A stretch of DNA of 64,000 nucleotides from Prauserella rugosa (lineage in GTDB: Bacteria > Actinomycetota > Actinomycetes > Mycobacteriales > Pseudonocardiaceae): the NCBI RefSeq assembly GCF_000719975.1, contig NZ_JOIJ01000001.1, positions 186,001-250,000 on the forward strand. The letters run 5' to 3'. The translations under genes were made by a program, and so were the position numbers. Shown piece by piece: positions 8,311 through 17,191 of this stretch. Numbering within the stretch: position 1 is the stretch's first letter; every line of letters starts with the position of its first letter. A model generated the notes under the pieces. The model made no database searches. It had not been told where the DNA came from and saw only the letters and a list, made by a program, of their open reading frames with translations.

Positions 8311-9183
8311 TCACTCCGAGGACAGCAGCCCCAGCTCGATCAGGTCGCCGACCGGCCGGTCGAACTCGTCGCACGCGTACGAGGCGAACATCGTCCGCAC
8401 CGCCTTCGCGGCCTCGTCCGACAGTGCACGTGCCTCCTCGGCGAGCACGGCGGAATCGGTCTCCGCGAGCGCAGCCCGCACGTCGCCACCCGACAGGCAC
8501 CGCGCCGTCGCCACGATCAGGTTGAGGAAACCGTGGTGCTCGATCCCGTCGTCGGCGGTGTGCCGCACGGCGCGGTGGAGGCTGTTCGTGGCCTTGAACG
8601 TGGCACCCGTCGACCCGGCGACCACCGACAGGAAGTCGGCGACCTCGTCGACCGCGGGGAAGTTCTCCGGCGACGGCCCACCGCAGCGGATCTTCGGCCT
8701 GCTGCCGTGCTCGATCACCTTCTGCACGCCGTCGAGCCAGCCGACGCCCCGCCGCGGCTCCACCACGCGCACGACGTCCTCGGGCACGAACTCCGACACC
8801 CGCTCGAGCCACATCTCGTCGACGTCCGAGGGCGCCGGCATCTCGACCATCTTCAGCGCGAGCAGTTCGCTCCGGGACTCGACGATCGAGATCGCCTTCG
8901 GCACCCCGCCAAGACCCGTGTCGATGATCAACGACAGCGGCAGCGGTTCGGCGGGCTTGATCTTGATGAGTTCCGTGATCAGCTCAGGCAGTCGCGACGC
9001 CTGGCACAGGAACACTCCCAGCACGCCCGCCTTGTCGCCACCGCGGCTGGCGAAGTGTGCCTTCAGGGCCTCCGGCATGGCCGCGTCGCTGGGCGGAAAG
9101 AGCGCCGAGTCGTCGACGAGCCGAGCGAACAGCGGAGGGACTCCGCGAGGGCCGGGGGGCGTGAGTTCCACAGCGCTTGACAC
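8311..9183 (-). CDS. Conserved actinobacterial hypothetical protein
   Basis: 290 residues, no signal peptide or membrane segment. The N-terminal motif LFARLVDDSALFPPSDAAMP, and the alternation of short hydrophobic strands with helices (SLIIDTGLGG, LALKMVEMPAP, KIRCGGPSPENFP), give the look of a TIM-barrel-like soluble protein that I cannot assign to a function. It is transcribed away from the IdeR-controlled gene at 9324; the 137-base divergent region holds the iron box, which might act on both genes. Confidence 0.75.
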   Translation of the reverse strand: MSSAVELTPPGPRGVPPLFARLVDDSALFPPSDAAMPEALKAHFASRGGDKAGVLGVFLCQASRLPELITELIKIKPAEPLPLSLIIDTGLGGVPKAISIVESRSELLALKMVEMPAPSDVDEMWLERVSEFVPEDVVRVVEPRRGVGWLDGVQKVIEHGSRPKIRCGGPSPENFPAVDEVADFLSVVAGSTGATFKATNSLHRAVRHTADDGIEHHGFLNLIVATARCLSGGDVRAALAETDSAVLAEEARALSDEAAKAVRTMFASYACDEFDRPVGDLIELGLLSSE

Positions 9184-9290
9184 CCCTCACACGCTAATAG
9201 CGCCCACATTCGGGATGAATATCGGGCCGACGACGCAACCCTCCGCGCCCCCGCTCACCAGGCGTCATGACTCTTCCCTCGAACTGATCG

Positions 9291-9309
9291 ATAGGTTAGC
9301 CTCACCTTA
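9291..9309. promoter_or_regulatory. IdeR/DtxR iron box
   Basis: ATAGGTTAGCCTCACCTTA matches 16 of 19 positions of the DtxR/IdeR palindrome TTAGGTTAGCCTAACCTAA. It ends four bases before the GGAGG ribosome site of the DUF2470 gene. Binding there by Fe-loaded IdeR would repress that gene when iron is plentiful. Confidence 0.8.
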
Positions 9310-9323
9310 GTTGGAGGTGAGTG

Positions 9324-10136
9324 GTGACTCGTACACGTCCCCAGACGCCGCGTCCCGCAGAACGCGCCAAGACCATCGCCACCCGCGGAGGCCCCGCGGT
9401 GCTGATGCCCGCCGTCGACCGCGAACCCTCGTCGGGCCTGCGGACCGAGCCCGTGCTGCACCACGTGCACGCGGGCGGCCGCGCGAGCATCCTGCTGCGC
9501 GACGACGACCCCCTGGTCACGGCGACCCGCGACCGGTCCCACGCAGGCCAGGGCCAGGCAGCCGGCCCCGACACCGGCTGTGAACTGGCCATCACGCTCG
9601 AGATCACCGACGAGGCGCCGGTCGCGCTGCGCGAACCCGTGCGCGGGCTCCTGTGGCTGACGGGCTGGCTGCGTCCGCTCGACCGCCGGGCCGCGCGAAC
9701 CCGCGCCGTCACCATCGCCGAACAGCGTCCCGACGAACGGCTCCTCGACCTCGACCACGGACTCACGATGCTCGACCTGGTGCCCGCCTCGTTCGTGCTC
9801 GCCGACTCGGAGGGCACCCATTCGGTCAGCACGCAGAGCTTCAGCGCGGCCACGGCCGATCCCTTCTGCACGCAGGAGACCGACTGGCTGCGCCACCTCG
9901 AACACGCCCACCCCGACGTCGTCCTCGCACTGTCGCGGCATCTGCCGGGCCAGCTGCGCGGCGGGGCCATCCGCCCGCTCGGCATCGACCGCTACGGGCT
10001 GCGCCTGCGCGTCGAGGGCCCCGCAGGCGACCACGACGTGCGACTCGGGTTCGACCAGCCCGTCGACTGCCCCCGCAAGCTCGGCCTCGCCCTCCGGAGC
10101 CTCGTCGGCTGCCCGTTCCGCCACTCCGAGCACTGA
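9324..10136 (+). CDS. Iron-regulated DUF2470-domain protein
   Basis: About 270 residues, soluble. The C-terminal third (FCTQETDWLRHLEHAHPDVV onward, ending LGFDQPVDCPRKLGLAL) has the DUF2470 pattern, a domain found at the C-terminus of HugZ-type haem oxygenases and in stand-alone iron-regulated proteins. I chose the second of two consecutive GTG codons (9324), since GGAGG at 9313-9317 is then 6 bases away; GTG 9321 is too close. The IdeR box directly upstream supports a haem/iron role; the reaction is not known. Confidence 0.75.
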   Translation: MTRTRPQTPRPAERAKTIATRGGPAVLMPAVDREPSSGLRTEPVLHHVHAGGRASILLRDDDPLVTATRDRSHAGQGQAAGPDTGCELAITLEITDEAPVALREPVRGLLWLTGWLRPLDRRAARTRAVTIAEQRPDERLLDLDHGLTMLDLVPASFVLADSEGTHSVSTQSFSAATADPFCTQETDWLRHLEHAHPDVVLALSRHLPGQLRGGAIRPLGIDRYGLRLRVEGPAGDHDVRLGFDQPVDCPRKLGLALRSLVGCPFRHSEH

Positions 10137-10197
10137 AACGCCGGACGCCTGCACCGGACGCAGGCACCGGCTCGTCCGGCACCGGCCGGGAACACGA

Positions 10198-10233
10198 GAA
10201 CGGCGCCCCGGGAAGCTTCCCAGGGCGCCGTTC
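10198..10233. terminator. Bidirectional terminator hairpin
   Basis: GAACGGCGCCC and GGGCGCCGTTC form an 11-bp perfect stem enclosing a second palindrome, GGGAAGCTTCCC. It lies between two convergent genes (DUF2470 gene and BCCT transporter), so it can end both transcripts. Confidence 0.8.
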
Positions 10234-10257
10234 TCGTCGCGTGTCACGCCGAGCGCG

Positions 10258-11967
10258 TCAGGCCTTGACCTTGCCGCTCCCGTTGTCCGGGTCCTCGACG
10301 ATGCCCGCGTCCACGAGGTTGTTCGTCACGTGGTCGGTGAGCTCCTCACGCTGCACGCGTCGCTGCGCGCGCAACGACGCCTTGCGTTCGGCGCTGAACT
10401 CGCGCCAGATCGAGATGCACATACCGATCATCACGACACTGAACGGCAACGCGATGAGGATCGCGACCAACTGCAACGTCGACAGGCTCTCGCCCTCGCC
10501 AGGCAGCAGCAACGCAACGGCCACCGCACCCTCGAGCACACCCCAGAACACGCGGCTCCAGGTCGGCGGGTTCGGGTCGCCACCGGAGGCGAGCATGTCG
10601 ACCACCAGCGAACCGGAGTCCGACGAGGTCACGAAGAACAGCACGATCAGGATGATCGCGCCGACGATGACCACCGAACCGCCCGGCAGACCGTCGATCA
10701 GTGCGAACAACGAGTTGTTCGTGTCGACCGTCGCCGCACCCGTCTCGTCGGTGCCGATCAGGCCGCCCTGGCCGAACAGCTCCCGGTAGACGGCCGTACC
10801 GCCGAAGACGCTGAACCACAACAGGGCCACCAGCGTGGGAACGAGCAGCACACCGGCGACGAACTGGCGCACCGTGCGGCCACGCGAGATCCGCGCGATG
10901 AACACACCGACGAAGGGTGCCCACGAGATCCACCATGCCCAGTAGTACGTCGTCCAGTTGCCCTGCCACTCCGTACCGTCTTCACCCGAGTACGCCGTGG
11001 TGTTGAAGCTCATCTGCAGCAGGTTCTGCAGGTAGTCGCCCAGGTTGGCGACGACCTCGCGGAAGATGAACAGCGTCGGACCCGCGATCAGTACGAAGAG
11101 CATCAACGCGGCGGCGAGGCCGATGTTGATGTTCGACAGGTACTTGATGCCCTTCTTCAGGCCCGTGACCACGGACGCCACCGCTGCCGTCGTGATCGCA
11201 CCGATGAGGATCACGTAGGTCAGGTTGTCCGGCTCCTGGATGACGTCCATGAAGCTCAGGCCGGCTGCCACCTGCATGACACCGAGACCCAGCGACGTGG
11301 CCACACCGAAGAGCGTGCCGCAGATGGCGGCGATGTCGATGACGTCGCCGATCCAGCCCTTGACCTTGCGTCCCAGCACACCTTCGAGCGCCCACCTGAT
11401 CGACACCGGGCGCTTCTTCCGGTGGATGGCGTAGGCGACTGCCACACCGACCACCACGTAGATCGCCCACGGGTGCAGACCCCAGTGCAGCAACGCCTGG
11501 AGGATCGAGTCGTGGGCACCCTGTTCGGTGCCCTCCTCGATCCCGGTGGCCCGGCTCGGGATACCGGCGAAATGGTTGAGCGGCTCCGCCACCCCCCAGA
11601 ACACCAGGCCGATACCCATACCGGCCGCGAACAACATCGAGAACCACGAGAGCAGCCCGAACTCGGGCTCCTCGTCGTCCGGCCCCAGCTTGATGTCACC
11701 GAAGTGACTGACCCCGATCCAGACCGAGAAGATCACGAAGATCGACACCAGCAGCAGGTAGTACCAGCTGAACGTGCCAATCACAGCATCCTGGATGCTG
11801 CTGACGACTTCTCCGACCTGCTCGGAGAAGATCACAGAGATCAGGACGAAGCCCACGACAATGATCGCCGACGGCCAGAAGACCCTCGGCGCTATGCCCT
11901 TGTGACCAGACGATGTCTGCTCCGGCGATGCGGGTGGCGCGGCCTCAGCTTCTGACGTTTCCGCCAC
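10258..11967 (-). CDS. BCCT family betaine/choline/carnitine transporter
   Basis: A Na+- or H+-coupled uptake system for quaternary-ammonium osmolytes, about 569 residues with twelve membrane segments. GMGIGLVFWGVAEPLNHF and the long Trp-rich signature near residues 335-365 (TTYYWAWWISWAPFVGVFI) are diagnostic. I prefer the GTG at 11967 over the ATG at 11985: the first codons of the longer form spell AAGGAGG, a strong ribosome site 8 bases ahead of this GTG. N- and C-terminal hydrophilic tails are present, as in osmosensing members; substrate within the family is not determinable. Confidence 0.92.
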   Translation of the reverse strand: MAETSEAEAAPPASPEQTSSGHKGIAPRVFWPSAIIVVGFVLISVIFSEQVGEVVSSIQDAVIGTFSWYYLLLVSIFVIFSVWIGVSHFGDIKLGPDDEEPEFGLLSWFSMLFAAGMGIGLVFWGVAEPLNHFAGIPSRATGIEEGTEQGAHDSILQALLHWGLHPWAIYVVVGVAVAYAIHRKKRPVSIRWALEGVLGRKVKGWIGDVIDIAAICGTLFGVATSLGLGVMQVAAGLSFMDVIQEPDNLTYVILIGAITTAAVASVVTGLKKGIKYLSNINIGLAAALMLFVLIAGPTLFIFREVVANLGDYLQNLLQMSFNTTAYSGEDGTEWQGNWTTYYWAWWISWAPFVGVFIARISRGRTVRQFVAGVLLVPTLVALLWFSVFGGTAVYRELFGQGGLIGTDETGAATVDTNNSLFALIDGLPGGSVVIVGAIILIVLFFVTSSDSGSLVVDMLASGGDPNPPTWSRVFWGVLEGAVAVALLLPGEGESLSTLQLVAILIALPFSVVMIGMCISIWREFSAERKASLRAQRRVQREELTDHVTNNLVDAGIVEDPDNGSGKVKA

Positions 11968-12123
11968 GAGGCTCTCCTCCTTCATCGATTCTTGACAACC
12001 GCTGCACCCTAATAGGCCGTTCGGGCGGTTTGGCCGTAACAGTCCGCTTTGTTAGTGCGATCGTGATGATTCCCGTTTCACCCGGACGGCCATTCGATCA
12101 CCACAAGGCGTTAGCGTGCCCCG

Positions 12124-12969
12124 GTGTCACCGGGTTCCCATGAGCGTTCGAACCGCTGGCTACGCAGGTGGTTTACTCCCTCCTCGCCGGCGCCATCTCC
12201 CGTCTTCTCCGACCTCGACGAGCCGCGTCGACGGCGGGCGTTGACCATCGAAGTGCTGATCGTGTTTACGGTCACACTCGGTTTGTCCGGAGCCCGCGCA
12301 CTGCTCTCACTGCTGGACGCACTACTCCGACCCAGCACACTTAGTAGTCAACAGGTGGCGATCAACGCACCCCAGGCCACGATCGAGGCAATCGATCTTC
12401 TGCGGCAGCTGCTCGGGGCGCTGCAGCTTGTGGCCTGGGGTGCGCTCGGTCTGTACCTGCTCTGGCGCGGCGGCACGAAACTCGCAGAAGTCGGACTCCC
12501 GCGCAGGCCCAAGCGGACCGACCTGCCCACCGCGATCGGCCTCACGGCGCTGATCGGCATCCCGGGACTGCTGTTCTACCTCGCCGCATGGCAGCTGGGC
12601 ATGAACCTCGCGGTGCAGCCGTCCACGCTCGACGAGACCTGGTGGCGGCCGATCACCCTGACCCTCTCCGCGTTCGGCAACGGCTTCGCGGAGGAGGTAC
12701 TCGTGGTTGGGTACCTGATCACCCGATTGAGACAGCTGGGGCTCAGTGAGAATACGAGCTTGATCATCTCCGCTGTCCTGCGCGGGACCTATCACCTCTA
12801 CCAGGGCTTCGGCGGGTTCCTTGGCAACGTCGTCATGGGCCTGGTCTTCGGTCGCGTATGGCAGCGCACCGGCAGGCTGTGGCCGCTGATCGCCGCGCAC
12901 ACCCTGCTCGACGTCTTCGCGTTCGTGGGGTACGCGCTGCTTCGCGACCACGTCTCCTGGTTGCCCTGA
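12124..12969 (+). CDS. CPBP family intramembrane metalloprotease
   Basis: 281 residues with about six to seven hydrophobic segments. Motif 1 (EEVLVVGYLITRL), motif 2 (a Tyr-His pair in RGTYHLYQGFGGFLGN) and motif 3 (HTLLDVFAF) together give the Abi/CPBP (Rce1-like) glutamate-histidine site. In some bacteria such proteins process prenylated or bacteriocin-related peptides. No peptide gene sits beside it. GTG start at 12124. Confidence 0.85.
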   Translation: MSPGSHERSNRWLRRWFTPSSPAPSPVFSDLDEPRRRRALTIEVLIVFTVTLGLSGARALLSLLDALLRPSTLSSQQVAINAPQATIEAIDLLRQLLGALQLVAWGALGLYLLWRGGTKLAEVGLPRRPKRTDLPTAIGLTALIGIPGLLFYLAAWQLGMNLAVQPSTLDETWWRPITLTLSAFGNGFAEEVLVVGYLITRLRQLGLSENTSLIISAVLRGTYHLYQGFGGFLGNVVMGLVFGRVWQRTGRLWPLIAAHTLLDVFAFVGYALLRDHVSWLP

Positions 12970-13028
12970 CTGGTTGCCCTGACCCTCCTGCGCCCGAACG
13001 GCCTCCACCAGGACGTTTGCAGCGGTGA

Positions 13029-13044
13029 TCGAACATGTGTTCTA
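13029..13044. promoter_or_regulatory. LexA (SOS)-like box
   Basis: TCGAACATGTGTTCTA matches the actinobacterial SOS box TCGAAC-N4-GTTCGA at 11 of 12 defined positions. It lies 160-175 bases upstream of the small gene at 13204 and 60 bases after the CPBP gene. Confidence 0.55.
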
Positions 13045-13203
13045 CTAGGTGGAGCAGCCGAGACGACGACAGTACGACGTGGGTACGACAGCTTCCGGCG
13101 ATGTGCGGGGAAGCTCCGGCGGCCGGGCAGGGCGGCCATCGGAGGCACACGGGAGCTCGAGTGCCCGCGAGGGGATGGACCAGTGCAAACGGAGGAATCC
13201 GTG

Positions 13204-13425
13204 ATGGAGGGGATCGAGATGGCCTGCAAGATCACGCATCGTTCACTGCGCGACCAGCAGATCCGGTTCGCCAACCGGGAGGCCGCGGAACGGTATGCCG
13301 AGATCATGGGCGGTGGCGTCGAGAACTGGGTGTTCACCACCGTGCCGTCGGTGGTCGCCGAGTACGGCTGGGGACCGTATCCGGAGCGGGCCCCGCGCAC
13401 CCGGCAGCTCGAAGCGGTCGGATAA
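13204..13425 (+). CDS. Small protein of unknown function
   Basis: 73 residues from the ATG at 13204, which has GGAGGA 7 bases upstream (GTG 13183 would give 80 residues). The sequence is soluble, rich in charged and aromatic residues ([20 protein letters not shown], then [20 protein letters not shown]) with one Cys. I do not recognise a family. It lies between a LexA-like box and arginine deiminase. Coding is supported by a good ribosome site and non-random composition rather than homology. Confidence 0.55.
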   Translation: MEGIEMACKITHRSLRDQQIRFANREAAERYAEIMGGGVENWVFTTVPSVVAEYGWGPYPERAPRTRQLEAVG

Positions 13426-13453
13426 CCGGCCCTCGATCACTACGCTCACGTCC

Positions 13454-14707
13454 GTGACGAACACAGTGAACACGATCACCGGCCCGGTCACGGACACGAT
13501 CACGCCGGGAGTGGACAGCGAGGTCGGCCCGCTGCGGTCGGTCCTGCTGCATCGGCCGGGGGGCGAGCTCACGAGGCTCACCCCGCGCAACAACGACCAG
13601 CTGCTCTTCGACTCGATCCCCTGGGTGGGCCGCGCGCAGGAGGAGCACGACGCGTTCGCCGAGGTCCTCGCGGGCCGAGGGGTCGAGGTACTGCTGCTGG
13701 CCGACGTCCTCGGCGAGGCACTGAGCGACCCTCGGGCACACGCGGCGGGAGTACACGCCGCGGTGGACGAACGGCGCCTCGGCACCGAGTTGGCGGACGC
13801 ACTGCGTTCGCACCTGAGCGGCCTGGACGCCGACACGCTGCGCGAGACCCTCATGTCGGGCATGACGTTCGAGGAGCTGCCGGCGTCCGAGGGCGCGTCG
13901 CTGGTGCGCAGGATGCATCACGCGCACGACTTCGTCGTCGATCCGCTGCCGAACCTGCTGTTCACCCGCGACTCCTCGGCCTGGATCGGCGATCGGGTGG
14001 CGATTTCGTCGCTGGCCATGCCGGCACGGCGCCGCGAGACCGAACTGCTGGACATCGCCTACGCCTACCACCCGCGGTTCCGCGCGGCGTCCCGCGCGTA
14101 CGGCGCGCACTCGGCGCCCGTCGAAGGTGGTGACGTGCTCCTGCTGGCTCCCGGCGTACTCGCGGTCGGCGTCGGGGAACGGACCACCGCGGCGGGCGCC
14201 GAATCGCTGGCCAGGTCCGTGTTCGCCGACGGTCTCGCACACACCGTCCTCGCCGTGCCCATCGCGCAGAACCGCGCGACGATGCACCTGGACACGGTGT
14301 GCACGATGATCGGCCCGGACGCCGTCGTGATGTATCCGCTCGCGCGTGACTCGCTCGTCGCCTACCCCATGCGGCCCGGCGACGACGGCACACTGCGGGT
14401 CGACGGGCCCTCGCCGTTCCTCGACGCCGCGGCCGAGGCCATGGGCATCGACCGCCTGCACGTCATCGACACCGGCCTCGACCCCGTCACCGCAGAACGC
14501 GAACAGTGGGACGACGGCAACAACACACTCGCACTGGCGCCGGACGTCGTCGTCGGCTACGAACGCAACGTCGAGACCAACGCCAGACTCGAGGAAGCCG
14601 GTATCGAGGTGCTCGCCATCGCGGGGTCGGAGCTCGGCTCGGGCCGCGGTGGGCCGCGCTGCATGTCCTGCCCGATCGCGCGAGATCCCCTGCCCGCAAC
14701 GCACTGA
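13454..14707 (+). CDS. arcA: Arginine deiminase
   Basis: Hydrolyses L-arginine to L-citrulline and ammonia. From the GTG at 13454 the protein has 417 residues, the usual length. The guanidine-modifying-enzyme motifs are all present: [11 protein letters not shown], the HLDTVCTM His, [11 protein letters not shown], and the catalytic Cys in [10 protein letters not shown] near the C-terminus. There is no ornithine carbamoyltransferase, carbamate kinase or arginine/ornithine antiporter beside it, so it is an orphan arcA, perhaps used for acid or nitrogen balance rather than ATP formation. Confidence 0.93.
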   Translation: MTNTVNTITGPVTDTITPGVDSEVGPLRSVLLHRPGGELTRLTPRNNDQLLFDSIPWVGRAQEEHDAFAEVLAGRGVEVLLLADVLGEALSDPRAHAAGVHAAVDERRLGTELADALRSHLSGLDADTLRETLMSGMTFEELPASEGASLVRRMHHAHDFVVDPLPNLLFTRDSSAWIGDRVAISSLAMPARRRETELLDIAYAYHPRFRAASRAYGAHSAPVEGGDVLLLAPGVLAVGVGERTTAAGAESLARSVFADGLAHTVLAVPIAQNRATMHLDTVCTMIGPDAVVMYPLARDSLVAYPMRPGDDGTLRVDGPSPFLDAAAEAMGIDRLHVIDTGLDPVTAEREQWDDGNNTLALAPDVVVGYERNVETNARLEEAGIEVLAIAGSELGSGRGGPRCMSCPIARDPLPATH

Positions 14708-14765
14708 TCCGATGGCGCAGGGTCACGACTTCCCCGAATAGGCGACAAACGATCATGCGACACAT

Positions 14766-14814
14766 AATTAAGCCTCACCTAAGTAATTCGCGATAACTTA
14801 GGTGAGGCTTAATT
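14766..14814. repeat. 19-bp perfect inverted repeat with IdeR-like half-sites
   Basis: AATTAAGCCTCACCTAAGT (14766-14784) is exactly complementary to ACTTAGGTGAGGCTTAATT (14796-14814), with an 11-base spacer. Each arm contains TTAGGTGAGGCT, an IdeR/DtxR half-site plus centre. It may act both as the arcA terminator (T-rich tail after the right arm) and as a pair of iron-regulator sites for the ferritin gene. Confidence 0.65.
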
Positions 14815-14817
14815 TAT

Positions 14818-14840
14818 TTAGCTCAACCTTGGCTAATGAA
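14818..14840. promoter_or_regulatory. Third degenerate IdeR-like site before ferritin
   Basis: The reverse strand reads AAGGTTGAGCTAAA here, matching the DtxR/IdeR consensus at about 12 of 19 positions. Alone it would be weak, but it is next to the two arms of the inverted repeat, giving three spaced iron-box-like elements within 75 bases and ending about 75 bases before the ferritin start. Confidence 0.4.
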
Positions 14841-14913
14841 TTGTAGAGAAATGCGCTCCGGATCACCAGACCCCGGGTGGAAAAATGTGGATCGAGAGGC
14901 GTACATTGAATGT

Positions 14914-15462
14914 ATGCCCACCACGAAGACGAACCCCCGTTCCAAGTTCTACGAATTGCTGCAGGGTCAGGTCCACAACGAGTTCAACGCCTCGCAGCAG
15001 TACACCGCGCTCGCGGTCTGGTACGACAACGAGGACCTTCCCGAGCTGGCGAAGTTCTTCTACGCGCAGGCCCTCGAGGAGCGCAACCACGCGATGGCGA
15101 TCGTCCAGTACATGATGGACACCGACCACCACGTGACCATCCCGAGCACCGGCGAGGTGCGCAACGACTTCTCCAACGCCAAGGAGCTGGCCGAGCTGGC
15201 CCTCGAGCAGGAGAAGGAGGTCACCAGCGACATCAAGACGCTGACGAAGGCCGCGCGCGCCGAGGACGACTTCCTCGGTGAGCAGTTCATGCAGTGGTTC
15301 CTGAAGGAGCAGGTGGAGGAGGTCGCGACGATGAGCACGTTGGTGAACGTGTTCGAGCGCGCCGACGGCAACCTGTTCGAGGTCGAGCGCTTCGTGCACA
15401 AGCACCTGCAGGACGACGAGGGCGACGACGACATGCCCGAGGTCGCAGGCGGCAAGATCTGA
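14914..15462 (+). CDS. bfrB: Ferritin
   Basis: Iron-storage ferritin of 182 residues, close to the 181 of mycobacterial BfrB. Ferroxidase and helix motifs are visible: NEFNASQQYTALAVWYD (helix A), ALEERNHAMAIV (helix B with the E-x2-H pair) and QWFLKEQVEEV (helix D). I chose ATG 14914 because the family begins about here (MPTTKTN, then RSKFYELLQGQVHNEFNAS); the upstream ATG would add 26 unrelated residues. The upstream IdeR-like cluster suggests iron-dependent control, as for mycobacterial bfrB which IdeR activates. Confidence 0.93.
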   Translation: MPTTKTNPRSKFYELLQGQVHNEFNASQQYTALAVWYDNEDLPELAKFFYAQALEERNHAMAIVQYMMDTDHHVTIPSTGEVRNDFSNAKELAELALEQEKEVTSDIKTLTKAARAEDDFLGEQFMQWFLKEQVEEVATMSTLVNVFERADGNLFEVERFVHKHLQDDEGDDDMPEVAGGKI

Positions 15463-15492
15463 TTCCCACGGGCGTGGCAGCGTTCTAGAACC

Positions 15493-15533
15493 GAAAAGGG
15501 CCGGTACCTCTCACCGAGGTGCCGGCCCTTTTC
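15493..15533 (+). terminator. Ferritin terminator
   Basis: An 18-bp stem with one wobble pair (15493-15510 with 15516-15533), 5-base loop and a TTTT run closing the right arm. It is a classical intrinsic terminator 30 bases after the ferritin stop. Confidence 0.85.
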
Positions 15534-15647
15534 GCTGCGGGCGAAGAATGTAGGAATGGCTTACCTCGGTTCCACGCGGCCCCCGTGAGTACCGCCGCAA
15601 CGAGTTTCCCGGTGGCGATGAGTACCGCCGCGCCTCGTCGGCTTCGG

Positions 15648-16541
15648 TCAGCAGGTCGCGGCAGGGCTGGGAACGGTCAGCCGCAGGGTGGCCACACTGC
15701 CGTTCGCGATTCCGAAGACGTAGCGCGACGAGGAGTCCGGGTTCTGCTTCACGTAGGAGTTCTCACCGGCCTGCTCGAGGTCGGGATAGGCCGCGCGGAG
15801 TTCCTCCATCGACGACCCGACCCGGATCCCGTCCGGTGTGCGCGCCGTGTCGGCCTGGAACCGCACGATGCCCTGGCCGCCGCGGATCGCGACGCGCGAG
15901 ATCGCCGGATCGGACACGGCGTACGACTTGCACGAGCCCTGCTCCGGCGGTCCCGTGCCGTCGTCCATGGCGCCCGTCTCGACGGCGGCGGCATAGCCCA
16001 TGCCGAGGCGCAGCGGGTACTTGCCGGTGTGGGTGAGCACCGGGGAGGCGGGCGCGTCCAACGGTTGCGTCACGATGCTCTCGTCGGAGCTCGACGGCGC
16101 GGCGGGGGTGCCGGAGTCGCTCGTCATCGGCGGCGGTGACGTCACCGTCGACGGGGGCGCCGACGGCTCTCCGTCCACGGGTGGTTCGGGCAGGCCCGGC
16201 GCGGACTCCGCGTCGCCGGGTGACGACGACGCCGGTGGTGCGGTCCCGGTCGGGCGTGGCGCCGCGGACGTGTCGCTGCGGTCGGCCGCGATGGTGTCGC
16301 CGCGGCCGCCCTCCGGCCCGCCGAGCCCGGTCAATGCGACGCCCGCCGAGATGGCACCGACCACGACGAAGACTCCGGCGCTCGCGCTGAGCGCGGCCCT
16401 GCGGCGCCGGCGACGACGCGCGCCGGCCACGATGACCTCGGGGTCCGGTCCGCCGCCGGAAGGGAGCCGGTCGCTGTGGAACAGGCGGCGCAGCTCGTCA
16501 CCGACCACCTGCTCGTCCCGGTCGTCGCCGTGCTCGCTCAT
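15648..16541 (-). CDS. Single-pass membrane partner of the SigE-type sigma factor
   Basis: 297 residues. A cytoplasmic N-terminus (DELRRLFHSDRLP) is followed by a basic RRRRRRR run and one membrane segment near residues 45-68, then a long Ser/Pro/Thr/Ala-rich stalk and an extracytoplasmic C-terminal domain with two Cys. The ATG at 16541 overlaps the sigma stop (ATGA), so the two are translationally coupled, the usual arrangement for a sigma factor and its membrane regulator. No zinc anti-sigma motif is visible, and an anti-sigma function is inferred from context only. Confidence 0.75.
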   Translation of the reverse strand: MSEHGDDRDEQVVGDELRRLFHSDRLPSGGGPDPEVIVAGARRRRRRRAALSASAGVFVVVGAISAGVALTGLGGPEGGRGDTIAADRSDTSAAPRPTGTAPPASSSPGDAESAPGLPEPPVDGEPSAPPSTVTSPPPMTSDSGTPAAPSSSDESIVTQPLDAPASPVLTHTGKYPLRLGMGYAAAVETGAMDDGTGPPEQGSCKSYAVSDPAISRVAIRGGQGIVRFQADTARTPDGIRVGSSMEELRAAYPDLEQAGENSYVKQNPDSSSRYVFGIANGSVATLRLTVPSPAATC

Positions 16542-17047
16542 CTCACCGCCCTCCCCTCTGGCTCCGGTCCGCCGGTCAGTTTCCCCCGCAGTGTCGCGAT
16601 CGCCTTGCTGGCCTGGCTCTTCACCGTCCCGGTCGACACGCCCAGTGATGCGGCGATCTCGGCTTCGGACAGTTCTTCGTAATAACGCAGGACGATGACC
16701 GCGCGTTGCCTCGGCGGCAGATCTTTCAGCGCCTGCCACAGCGGCTCGTGCTCGAACGGGTCGGCAGGCGTGGCCGCGCCGCTCTCCGGGAGGTCGGCGA
16801 CGAGGCTTTCCCTGCGGTGTTTGCGCCACCGGCTGATGTGGGCGTTGGCCATGGATCGGCGCACGTACGCGGCCGGGTCGGCGGCCTTGCGCTGCACGCT
16901 CGGCCAGCGCGAACCGATTTTCTCCAGCACGGTCTGCACCAGGTCGGCGGCGTCGTGCTGGTTGCCGGTCAGGGCGTGTCCGTAGCGCAGCAGTCCCGGC
17001 AGATTCGCCTCGACGAACTCGCCGAAGCCCGCGAGGTCGCCCGACAC
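16538..17047 (-). CDS. SigE-family ECF RNA polymerase sigma factor
   Basis: 169 residues with sigma region 2 (LTGNQHDAADLVQTVLEKI) and region 4 (LPPRQRAVIVLRYYEELSEAEIA, then a helix-turn-helix ending GTVKSQASKAIATLR). This matches the compact actinobacterial SigE family of ECF sigmas. GTG start at 17047 with AGGAGG 6-10 bases upstream. It is followed by the coupled membrane protein gene, its probable regulator. Confidence 0.9.
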   Translation of the reverse strand: MSGDLAGFGEFVEANLPGLLRYGHALTGNQHDAADLVQTVLEKIGSRWPSVQRKAADPAAYVRRSMANAHISRWRKHRRESLVADLPESGAATPADPFEHEPLWQALKDLPPRQRAVIVLRYYEELSEAEIAASLGVSTGTVKSQASKAIATLRGKLTGGPEPEGRAVR

Positions 17048-17191
17048 GAACGTCCTCCTCGCTGCCCGGTACTCCCCTCGGCCCGGAATTCGACATCCCG
17101 AGCGTGCCGCACACCACGGCGACGCCTTGACCCTATCGAGCGACGTGGACCCTATCGAGTGGCCAGGGCGGCGACGTCGCCCGGCCGCGGG

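Noticed and set aside
15580..15640. 13-base direct repeat TGAGTACCGCCGC after the ferritin terminator
   Set aside because: Two short copies only and no associated gene or dyad; likely chance in GC-rich DNA.
16542..17117. N-terminal extension of the membrane partner through the sigma-factor region
   Set aside because: That part reads the sigma gene in another frame; the ATG at 16541 in ATGA overlap with the sigma stop is the real start.
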